A stretch of DNA of 64,000 nt, from the NCBI GenBank assembly GCA_036898135.1, contig CM072513.1, positions 16,461,009 through 16,525,008 of the forward strand, read 5' to 3'. Below are positions 10,701 through 22,700 of this stretch, one piece after another (positions within the stretch are counted from its first letter, which is position 1; each line of letters starts with the position of its first letter). A program made the translations under genes and the position numbers. The notes beneath the pieces are model-generated. The model searched no databases and was not told the origin of the DNA. It worked only from the letters and a program-made list of their open reading frames with translations. The stretch comes from Oncomelania hupensis. Lineage: Eukaryota; Mollusca; Gastropoda; Littorinimorpha; Pomatiopsidae.

Positions 10701-13700
10701 GTTAGGCAGGAAGACAGGGGAGCGATCCAGACCCCTCAAGGTGCAGTGTACTAGTGCCAAGCAGAGGAAGGACATTCTCATGAATAGCAAAAAATTGTTT
10801 AGAGCTAAAGAGTACAATACGGTGTATGTCAGTAGGGACTTGACAAAAGCAGAGCAAAGAGAACAGAAGGCTTTGAGAGATGAACTGAAAGAGAAACGCA
10901 GTTTGAAAGACGGCAAGAAATACATGATCAGGAGAAATGAAGTGATTATGATAGATGAGAGTAACCATCATAGAGCAAGTGAATCTGAGGATGAGGCGCC
11001 ATCAGCATCTGAGTTGAATGTGGCCTCTGCATCAAAAAAGGACTAAGTTTTTATCCTGAACCTGCCGCATCTGTACAAAATAATGTATATAATGCATCAT
11101 CAATTGTTTCTACTTCTTCATCACATTTTTTGCAGTGCACATCAATAAACGCACACAGTGTTGTTAATAAATTTAATGATTTTCACACTTTTGTATTAAG
11201 CGAGGGATCAGACATTAGTGCCATTACTGAGTCCTGGCTACATGGAGACATTTCAGACAGTGAAATTCACATCAATGGTTACAAGACATTTAGAAGTGAT
11301 AGAGTGGGAAGGAGAGGTGGGGGATGCTTGATGTATGTGAGAGATAATTTGCAAGTTAGAGAAGTGAAACTCTGTGAGGAGCAGGACTATACAGAAAGCA
11401 TCTGGTGTGTCATATATGGGCAGGACAAAGAAGAAACATTGTTTGGTGTAGTGTACAATCCACCCGGTGTTAGTCAGGAAAATGAAGAGAAATTGTTTGC
11501 AGTTTTAAAGAGGCAGCAAAGTACAGGCATGTGGTTGTTACGGGAGACTTCAACCGTCCAGGTATTAACTGGGATACGTATGAGTGTGATGGAGCAGGGG
11601 AAGGTTTGCTCGATACAGTAAGTGACTGTTTTTGGTTTCAGCATGTGGCTGTAGCTACTAGAAAAGCAAATGTGTTGGACTTGGTGTTCAGCTCTGAAGA
11701 AGAGATGGTGCAGGAGGTGGAGATAGGCGATCCTCTAGCCAACAGCGATCACAACATTGTGCACTTCAAAGTGGCCTTTTCGGAGCCTAGAGACAGTAAT
11801 ACCGACAGGAAGAAAGAGATAAGGGATTACAGAAAGGCAAACTGGAAGGTGGTCAGAGAAAACTTAGAAAAGGTGAATTGGGACAATGAATTTGAAGGGA
11901 AGAGCTGTAGTCAACAGTGGGACTTGTTTCATCAAACGCTGCAGAAGGTGGTGAGAAGTTTCGTACCGCTGAAGAAAACGAGGTGCACTAGGAAGCCCAA
12001 ATGGATGAATAGAGAGGCACTCAACAGTGTCAAGAAGAAGAGGAAGAAATGGAAGAAATACAGGCAGAGTGGTAGGCAAGAAGACTTTCTCGCATATAAG
12101 TGTCAGAATGACAGTACAAAACTCATCAGAGATAGTAAAAAGAAGTTTGAAGAAAAGCTGGCACAGAATATCAAGCAGGATACAAAGTCTTTTTATGCCT
12201 ATGCAAGGGACAGGCTGCGCTGCAAGGTCAAAGTTGGTCCTCTGGAAGATAGTGACGGGGAGCTGCACACTGATGATGTGGAACAAGCGGACATCTTGAA
12301 CAATTTCTTTGCATCAGTTTTCACGGTGGAGGGCAATGGTGACAGACCGGAACCCCAATGTAAGTTTACAGGCTCACCAGAGGAAAGACTGATGCATGTG
12401 ATTTTTACTGAAGACATAGTCCTCAAGAAGTTGCAAAATCTGAACTCTAACAGTAACAAGGCGCCAGGGGTTGACGAAATTTCACCAGCCGTACTGGTGG
12501 GAGCAGCGGAATCCTTAGCATATCCTCTGTCACTGATCTTACAGGCGTCCTTGGACACCGGAGAGGTGCCAGTGGGGTGGAAAGAGGCAAATGTTGTGCC
12601 GATATTCAAAAAGGGTGCAAAATGTAAAGCAGGAAATTACAGGCCGGTATCGCTGACTTCTCAGGTTGGGAAAGTCTTTGAAAGTATTTTGCGGGATTTC
12701 CTGAGCAGTCACCTTGAGAGGCATCAGCTGGTCCGAGGCAGCCAACACGGCTTCTCAAAAGGAAAGTCCTGTCTGACAAACCTGCTCGTTTTCCTGGAGG
12801 ACATGACACGCATGCTGGACGAAGGGAAAGATGTAGACGTCATCTACCTTGACTTTGCCAAGGCGTTCGACAAGGTCCCTCACAAGCGGCTCATTGATAA
12901 GCTGAAAGCACTCGGTGTGGACGGAAAAGTGCTGCAGTGGATGGAAGAGTGGCTGCGTGGCAGAAAGCAGAGAGTTGTGGTCAACGGACAAGCTTCTCCA
13001 TGGGTAGATGTGACAAGCGGAGTTCCACAAGGATCCATTTTGGGGCCGACCATGTTCCTGGTGTTCATTAATGACTTGGAGGACGATATGCTGACCAGCG
13101 TTCTAAAGTTTGCTGATGACACTAAGATCTACGGCGACGTCTCCGACCCTGCGGGGAGCGACAAACTACAGCATGACCTTAAAGTAGCAGAAATGTGGTC
13201 AGAGAAGTGGCTGATGCAGTATAACGTGGACAAGTGCAAGACTCTACATGCAGGCCGTAAAAACACTTGTCATGTTTACATGCTAGGAGGACAAGAACTT
13301 GGAGCAGTGGAGGAAGAAAGGGACCTAGGCGTCATCATGCACAGGTCACTGTCGGTCAGTCGCCAGTGCTGCGAGGCAGCAAAACGAGCCAACAGAGCAG
13401 TAGGGCAGATCATGCGAACGGTCACAGCCAGAACTAAGGAAGTTATTGTCCCACTCTACAAATCAATTGTACGACCACATCTGGAGTATTGTATCCAAGT
13501 ATGGCGACCTTACCTCAAAAAAGACATCGCAGAGTTGGAAAAGGTGCAGAGGAGAGCTACGAGATTGATCACAGGGATTGGTCACCTGCCGTACGATGAG
13601 ACACTAGCTTTTTGCAATTTGCAGAAATTAGAAGAAAGGGGAGACAGGGGAGATCTCATCGAGACATTGTTACGTTGAAACGCGTACGAAAGTATGTCGA

Positions 13701-16700
13701 AAGCGTGTACGATAGATCTAATCGTTTCGATTTGCAAAGTATTCAATAATGGAGTTTATTTACCTTTGATTTGAGTTTGCATTGTTGTTAGGAGAGGCTT
13801 TGTATAACGTTGATAATTTGCTTTGGTCGATATTACTGTAGAAGTTTCTGGATCTGAGTGTTTACTTTCTATAGAAACTTCCCGATACATGTCGAAGCAC
13901 GAGGTCGTTCCAGAAGGAGAAATAATAATGTATGACGTAAGTCAGTGATGACGATCTTTTATTCGATTGGTGGCAGTGCGTCATTTCTACATTGTTCGAA
14001 ATTCTTCCGGAAGAGAGAGAGGTTATTTAATCGTGAGCCGAGATTGTTGTAGAGAGAGTAAAGTTGTTGATAGTGATTTGGAAAGTTGCTGTGAAAGTTG
14101 TTGAGTTGAATTGAGAATTGTATGCAGTTGTTGATGTGTGCTGAATAAAAGTAGAAAATTTCATACGTCGACTTTGTGACTTGTATGCTGTTTGGACGGG
14201 CTGTGTGAATAAACGAATCTGAGTTACACAACTATCAGGAATTCAAGCATCGGGGCTGAATCAGATACTGATAGAAAACACCAACATCAAACAGAGTGTA
14301 ACATTTTGGGGGTCAAGCCGCGATTCACGCCATAGCCAAGGGTTCAACTGCTACAACAAGCGAGTCAACGTTACGAGAGGCAGTCATCGAGGGTAGCCGC
14401 CAACGAGTTGCGTCGAGAGGGGCCAACATACTGGGACTACATCACCTATAGGTTCGGGTTGACTGCAAGGGCGTGTAGTCGCTGAAGAGTTGCTTCGTGA
14501 GCGAACAACAGATCGGGACTACGTGGCTGCCGTAAGACTACGTCGAGGGACAGTCTCGGAGCTACATCGCCAGTATTAGAGAGAGCGACGAGCGGACGTC
14601 GCGTCTACTTCAGCACAGGAGCGTATACATCAACACCAGCGTGGTGCAGCGTCGCATACGACGAGGACAGCGGGGCCTGCGTCAGCGAAAGCGACTAGTG
14701 GCAAGCATCAGCGCTACTGCAGAAAGCGTGCTGTTCTAGAACAGTCTAGAAAGGTACAGCACAGTCAAGAACTTTCCAGAAAAGAACTTTCTAGAAAAGA
14801 ACTTTCCAGAAGCATCAAGATGGCTGACTTCTGGCAGAGAGGGATTGAATTGAATCTAAAAGGCAAGCAGCTGACGGAGTACGTCAAATCCCAGGAGAGA
14901 ATACAAGAACGAGAATTAGAAGAGCAGCGTCGCCGTGAAGAAAGAGAATTAGAGGAACAGCGACGGCGCGAAGAAAGAGAACTAGAACAGAAGCGTCTAG
15001 AAATTGAACAGCAGCGGCAAGAAAAAGAAGAGCAACGACGCCGAGAAGAAAGAGAGTTCGAGCTGAAGCGTCTTGAAGGTGAGCGTCAGTACCAGCTAGA
15101 GTTGGCGCGTATCCAGAACAATCAGCATGCGCCACAAGTCACCAACGACCATACGGCTCCAAAATTGCCAGCTTTCGTCGACGGGAAGGACCAGATCGAC
15201 AGCTATCTGGCGAGATTCGAAAGGTTCGCCGAAAGCTCCAATTGGCAACCTCGAGACTGGGCGATTCGACTAAGTGCACTTCTGACAGGGCAAGCGCTCG
15301 AAGTTTACACCAGACTGTCGAACGATGACGCCAAAAACTACGACGTCTTGAAAGAGGCCCTATTGCAGTGCTATAACTTTACAGAGAAGGGCTACCGTAA
15401 ACGCTTCCGAGAATGCCGGCCTAAGTCAGACGAGACGCCAAAGCAGTTTGTGGAGCGCCTGTCGTCATATCTACACAAGTGGGTGGAGTTATCAGGCGAA
15501 AGGAAGTCTTACGACAGTCTCCATGACCTGATTGTGAAAGAACAATTTCTCAATGCCTGTCACAAGGACCTAGCGACCCACTTAGAAGAACAAAAGCTGC
15601 AGACGCTTAAAGATGTGACTGAGGCTGCTGAAAGATATCTCATCGCTCATGGGAAAACCCTGGGGCCACCCAGCGCGACGAAACATTTTCAGAAGACTGG
15701 AAACCATGGGAACCAGGTCCAAGGGAGCCAGACGAGCCAGAGACAGACTGACTCCACGCCACCTCCCAGGGAAGGGCATTCAAGAGGCTGTTTCACCTGC
15801 AACGCTACAGACCACAGGGCGGCTAACTGTCCTCAAAACAAAAGTAGCGGACAGCGGAGCAGTACGGACAACGCAGCGGCGGGCAACCGACAGAGACGTT
15901 TCTCCAATCAACGGCAAACCAGTAGATCTGACCATCAAGTGTGCGCCGGGAGCGTCATTCTTCCGAGTGAGACCGAGCGCACAGCTACCCCTGCGGACGT
16001 GCAAGAGTGCATGACTGATGGCCAACTCCTCCTTGCCAACGGGAAATCCATCCCCGTCGTCGCCAGCGCAGCTGTGACCGTACAGAACATGCCTGTTTCC
16101 AAGGGACGCGTCGGAAATCATGAAGTGACTGTTTTAAGAGACTCTGGCTGCAGTGGGGTCATCGTCAGAGAAGACCTAATCGCTAAAGAACAGTTCACTG
16201 GCGATTCAAAATGGACACTTATGGCCGACAGCAAATGTGTGAGAGCGCCAGTTGCGAAGATTCATGTCAACACCCCTTTCTACATAGGCGAAGTCGAAGC
16301 GGTTTGCCTGAAGAAGCCGCTGTATGATTTGATGATCGGGAATATCGACGGCGCGAGACGACCCGACGACCCCGATCCAGAGTGGAGTCCTGCCTCAACT
16401 CAACACGTCGAAGTTGTGGAGGAGGATCCATTGCCGTTTCCCGATGGAGACCTTACAGAGCTGCTACGGGACAATGTGGTTACTCCGGCTCAGCCCTGCC
16501 GACCAGAGATCGTCGGTGCTGTCACTACCAGGGCCCAGGCCAAGAGAGACAAGACGTCTACGCCACTGAAGGTCGCCGACAACTCTAAAGCTGCCATCGT
16601 GGACAGAGAAGCTGAATCCAGGAAGCTGATAGCACTTTAAACAAGTACAGGAACCGCCAAGATCACGTGACCAAACGCAGTGGCACGGTCTATTTTGAGG

Positions 16701-19700
16701 TGAAGGCCAAGATCCTGTACCGAATCTTCCAGCACCCGAGGGTCAACGGAGGGAAACCACTACGTCAAGTCTTGGTACCGTTACCTCTAAGGCGCCAAGT
16801 GATGGAAGTAGCGCATGATTCAATCATGGGAGGTCACCTGGGTATCAAGAAGACGTCAGACAGAATCCAGGCGGTGTTCTACTGGCCAGGACTTCATGCG
16901 GACGTCAGCCGTTTCTGCCGATCATGTGACATTTGCCAGAAGACCATACCTCGAGGAAGGGTCCCGAAAGTGCCTATGCAGAGGATGCCTCTGATCGACC
17001 GACCTTTCAAGAGGGTGGCCTTAGACTTAATCGGCGAAATAAGACCTCCGAGTGAAGAAGGTCATCGGTGGGTACTGACTTTAGTGGACTATGCGACTCG
17101 GTACCCAGAAGCAGTGCCGCTGAAGAAGATTGACACTGAAACTGTAGCAGAGGCACTGGTGGACATGTTCAGTAGACTTGGAGTGCCTGAAGAAATTCTG
17201 ACAGACCTCGGGACACAGTTCGTCTCTGACTGTATGAAGGAGGTCAACAGACTGCTGAGCATCCGGCATTTAACTACGACACCCTACCATCCGATGTGCA
17301 ACGGGCTTGTCGAGAAGTTCAATGCTACGCTGAAGTCCACCCTGAAGAAACTGTGCAGCGAGCAGCCCAGACAATGGCATCGCTACATCAACGCCTTACT
17401 TTTCGCCTACAGAGAAGTACCGCAGGAGTCCACCGGCTTTTCTCCGTTCGAGCTGCTGTACGGAAGAACCATCCGAGGGCCGATGCACATCCTAAAAGAA
17501 CTGTGGACGAAAGAAGTAGACACCCCAGAGGTGAAGAACAGCTACCAGTACGTGTTTGAGCTACGGGAGAAACTGGAGCAGACTCTCGAGATAGCCAGAG
17601 AAAACCTGAAGAAGTCCCAAGACTGTGGAAAGCACTACTATGACCGTAGGGCTGTGAACAGGAAGTTTAAACCTGGCAACAAAGTGCTGGTGCTGCTACC
17701 TACCGATCACAATAAGTTGCTGATGCAGTGGAAAGGCCCGTACGAAGTGGAGACCGTGGTGGGAATCAACGACTACAAGGTGAAGGTCGGCCAGCATTCC
17801 AAGATATACCACGCCAACCTCCTTAAGCTGTACGTGGAAAGGCCATCAGAGACTGTGCATGCAGCCACAGCAGCTGTGACCGACGACAGCTTTGACAGCG
17901 AAGAACTGTTGGAACTGGGAGACTTCCACAGCAAAGAAGGCATCGATGATGTTAAGCTAGGACCGAGCTTGACGGAAGGTCAAACGTTGGAGCTCGAGGA
18001 CCTTATGGGCGAGTTTCCCCCTAACTTCAGCGATGTCCCAGGCTCTACGACTTTGGTCGAACATGAAGTCTACACCCAGACCTTGAGGGAGCTGTTCCAC
18101 CGTCCCGCAGAAGCCAACCTGACCGTGAGACCCAGCGAATGCATTCTGGGAGCTGACAACGTCGACTGCGTCGGACATCCGATGGAAGAAGGAGACAACG
18201 GAGGACGCACTGATTCCGGGGAAGCCCACGTGATCATCGTCTTTGACCCTGGGCCGATGACGACCGCAACTGACGAGGGCGTCGATTCCTTGCGAACGAA
18301 AGAACATTGACTGTGTGGACGAACTAAGAATATTGGTAATGACAGACTTGAAAATGAAAAACGTTGATTGGATAAATGAACTGTGAACATTGACAATATC
18401 CAGATAGACTTGAAGATGGAAACCATTGACTCTGTGTAGATAAGCTGAGCGCAATTACAGTATTCAGAAAGTCTTAAATTAGTTTCAATTGTGGACTTTG
18501 TTTGTGCATTACGTTTCAACGTTGTTGAAAGAAATTAGGTAAATTTCTTCTTGAGTGGGGGGTTATGTTACGTTGAAACGCGTACGAAAGTATGTCGAAA
18601 GCGTGTACGATAGATCTAATCGTTTCGATTTGCAAAGTATTCAATAATGGAGTTTATTTACCTTTGATTTGAGTTTGCATTGTTGTTAGGAGAGGCTTTG
18701 TATAACGTTGATAATTTGCTTTGGTCGATATTACTGTAGAAGTTTCTGGATCTGAGTGTTTACTTTCTATAGAAACTTCCCGATACATGTCGAAGCACGA
18801 GGTCGTTCCAGAAGGAGAAATAATAATGTATGACGTAAGTCAGTGATGACGATCTTTTATTCGATTGGTGGCAGTGCGTCATTTCTACATTGTTCGAAAT
18901 TCTTCCGGAAGAGAGAGAGGTTATTTAATCGTGAGCCGAGATTGTTGTAGAGAGAGTAAAGTTGTTGATAGTGATTTGGAAAGTTGCTGTGAAAGTTGTT
19001 GAGTTGAATTGAGAATTGTATGCAGTTGTTGATGTGTGCTGAATAAAAGTAGAAAATTTCATACGTCGACTTTGTGACTTGTATGCTGTTTGGACGGGCT
19101 GTGTGAATAAACGAATCTGAGTTACACAACTATCAGGAATTCAAGCATCGGGGCTGAATCAGATACTGATAGAAAACACCAACATCAAACAGAGTGTAAC
19201 AGACATTCAAGATCATAAAGGGGCTTGAAAAAGTTTCTGCTGACAAATTTTTTACTTCATGCCAGTCATCATTCTACCATAGAGGTCACAGCAACAAACT
19301 GTTCAAAGACAGGTCTAGACTGAATCTCAGAAAAAACTTTTTTTCACAAAGAGTTGTGAACCCATGGAATGCACTGAAACAATCAATTGTTGAAGCTGAA
19401 ACCGTCAACCAGTTCAAAAACCGCCATGATAAAGAGACAGTTAAGGGGGTTAAAATAAGTTCTCAAACTTCCTACCCCGTCGGCCGCGCTCAGTGGCCAC
19501 TCAGGTAAATTCAGGTAAAAGCAGTAGAGAGATCTAACAGCAGAAGAGCTGAGAATTTGTTGTGATCAAGAGCAGTGAGGTGGTTATTGACAATGGCAAC
19601 AAGGCAGTTTCAGTCGAGTGGTTCGCACGACAGGCGGACTGATGTATGTTCAAAAGGCTGTTTGCTTCAAGGTGTTCATTGAGCTGATGTAAGAAAACAT

Positions 19701-22700
19701 TTTCCATGATTTTTGACCAGAATGGCAAGTTTCAAACAGGTCTATAATTTGTTAGGTCATTTTGATCCAAGGATGGCTTCTTCAAAAGGGGCTTTACAAC
19801 AGCTGTTTTCCAAGCTGAGGGAACTGAACCTGAGGAAAGTGACTCATTTATCATATTAATAATGGTGGGGAGAAGGACATCTAGGTTGTCATACACCAGT
19901 TTGGTAGGCATGGGGTCAAGTTCACATGTTTTGGGTTGGGAGCCTGAAACAAGTTTGCGAACAGACTCCACTGGCACTGGACTGAAAATGGAAAACTGCA
20001 GACCTAAAAGAGTGTTAACATTTGGAAACAATTGTTTGCAAGAGACACAGGCAGTAATCCTGGCACTGTACACAGCTATCTTAGCACTATGAACCAAATC
20101 GTTTACATTACGTTTAGCGGTTTCATACAGATCCTTGTGTGTGGTCAGTTTGAACGACAGCCACTGACCCTCAGAGTGACAATGCTCTCGTTTCAATTCC
20201 AGGAGCTGAGCGGCAACGTTGGCATACCAAGATGTGCTGAACCCTACGCTGAACATGGGGTGCATGCTTGTCCAGAGTCTGACCAAGGACAAAATTTAGA
20301 TCCAAAAGGGGCATGGCAGGAGTGACAGCACTCACTAGATCAGACTTCAATGCAGACTTATCAGTCCTATTGATACACCCTACAGCCACAAAGCTGGGAG
20401 CTGTCTCTGGTCTGGGCACATTAAGCATGATTAAAGTGGCGGATTGATCTGAAGTCAGATCGTCTCGCTGGCCTGAAAAGGCAACTAACTGGTACTACAG
20501 TGGAACCTCCGGTATACGACCGTCCAAAATCTGAGAAAAAACGGTCATATAATAGAGGTGGTCTTATACTGGAAACAAGGCGTGGGGTGGAGGGGAGGGG
20601 GGGGTCAGGCTCGGAGGGGTATGTAGTCATAATTTTCTTACTCACCAGCATGTATTCTCTGACAAAGGAAACTGTAAAACATGTTTCATTTTTAGCTTTG
20701 TCTTTTATTCACAACTTCAAAAATAGAAAACAGTCGAACCACTGCCAGACGCGTTCATCCAACTTCAAGTCTGTCAGTGCAGAAGCTCTCAGTTTCGATG
20801 TTTCCCTTTTCGCCACTTTCTCCACTCTCCCATCGTAGTTTCACAGATTCCTTATCCTTTATGATGAGCTGAATTTGGGTCTTCCCAACGTCTAAACTTC
20901 TTGCAATAGACAAACAATTCTCCCCATTTTCACTTCTTTCAATCACTTTCATTCTCTCTGCCAAACTCAAAACGTTCCTCTTGCGCGACGCCATTTTGAC
21001 AGCCAGTGTAGGCGAGTAATATCCCTTATTTGCGAACCGGAAATAGCAGACAACAGCAGGCGTACACTAACATGAGAGAAAAAACGAAAGGTACAGACAG
21101 CAAATTAACTGATATCTCTATTAAATTGCCCTAAGACGGTCGTATAAAGGGCTTAAGACACGGTCGCTGGTCGCATAAACGAGGTTGTCGCATACCAGAG
21201 GTCATTTAATATTGGAAGTGAATCCGTCAGAAGTTTTCAGGTCACATAACGGAGGGAGTCGTATACCAGAGAGCCGGATACCGGAAGTTCCACTGTATTT
21301 CTAATTATGACTAGGTCAACAGAGTGTTTGCTCTTCAGATGCGTCGACTCTGTGACCCACTGTGTCAAACTGAACATCTCCAGAGTGTCCCAAAACCTGG
21401 TAATGGTAGCTGATGTCAACACCTCATAATTACCCATCACCACGAGACCACCAGACAGGTTATTACCAGAATATTGTGCCTCAGGCCGGGCTAACTGATT
21501 TCGATCAACAGAACTGTTGAAACTGCTGCAAATCTTTACAATCTTCTCAAGAAAGAAATCCGAAAAAGCATCAGCAAGTTGGTCTGCTTTGAAAACAGCT
21601 GGAACTTTACATTTTCGACCTGCAATACTCTAGAAACACTGGCAGCTCATTAAGAAACATCACATCAGTGAACCTATTGCGTTTGCTTGGTGGTGGCCGA
21701 AACAAGCACACCATGTTGATTGTCTATTCACAGTAAATGTCATATGCACAACGTCAAAGGATAAATGGGGGAAGGTGAACACAGAGTTGAAGGAACACTT
21801 CTGGGCCAGACAGCTACGGACAATAAAGGCAATGCCATCACCACGCTTGGCTCTATCACTGGAGGGATCGGGGGCAGGGGGGAGGGGAGGAAGAGGGGGA
21901 AGGGGTGGGGTCGGAGGAAAGAGTACATTGTGTAGTCTGGTGGAGTAATGGCCACACATTTTGCCTGGTCACCGTTCTCACGTAACCATGTCTCTGTCAG
22001 CTCCATGATGTTAATGTCATTGTCCACAATAAACTCTTGGATGGCATAACATATGAAATGCTATTGTTAATTTATGACTTGATGAAGGGATAATTAAACC
22101 CTTGGCAAAATCATGCAAAAATCAAGTAATATCACTGTAATAATTAACAATACAAAAATGCTATTGTTAATGTGTGATTTGCTGGATCGGAGCAGAGCAG
22201 AGGTACAATGTAATATGACAAAAATAAGCAACATTCTTCATGTATAAATCAGCATACTGTTCTTTATCATAACAGTACAATTCATACATGCCACTGTACA
22301 TGTGCAAGCCTAAGAAGTTCCTTGAACTGATCTGTGTGTACTTCATTTGGCCAAGTGCCTTAAGCAGTTCTCAAGTACTGTTGAGGCACTCTATTAATGC
22401 AATCTGGGACATTGTCTGACCTCTTTAAAAATACAGGCCAAATTTGTATGACTGCAGATAAATTAGTTTTATGTCTTACTGATGATAGTTTTATGAGATA
22501 AACAGAATTGAGCTCATTGTAACATTAATAAGAGTCTCCCCGCCACTTCCCCAATAACAACAGAAAATCAACGCCTGCTAAATCAATTTAATTAAATTGG
22601 GAAAGCAGCTTATCACTCACATCAGTAATATGTCCAAAGAAATTAAATGGTCGTCTTGATCCAGGGATGGGGCAAGCGTCCACGGCGATGAAGGAATAGC

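Larger units (their letters stand above)
13668..19201 (+). mobile_element. Ty3/Gypsy (Gmr1-like) LTR retrotransposon, RT-deleted, inserted in LINE-B
   Basis: The element is 5534 bp, flanked by a 5-bp target duplication gacat (13663-13667 and 19202-19206). Its two LTRs are both 636 bp and read as identical. Domain order is gag, protease, integrase, then two short remnants of RT. No YxDD box or RNase H is present. Integrase upstream of the RT position is the signature of Gmr1-like Gypsy elements. Identical LTRs imply recent insertion although it cannot have copied itself in this form; helper function from a complete relative is inferred. Confidence 0.9.

Noticed and set aside
13959..14231. Identical 90-codon minus-strand frames in both Gypsy LTRs
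   Set aside because: They are identical because the LTRs are identical; they run antisense and show no domain.
16636..16642. TTTAAAC heptamer at the Gypsy gag-protease/integrase overlap as a -1 frameshift site
   Set aside because: The heptamer exists, but its zero-frame codons (TTA AAC) are in the integrase frame, not the gag frame (CTT TAA). It therefore cannot shift gag translation into integrase by the standard mechanism.
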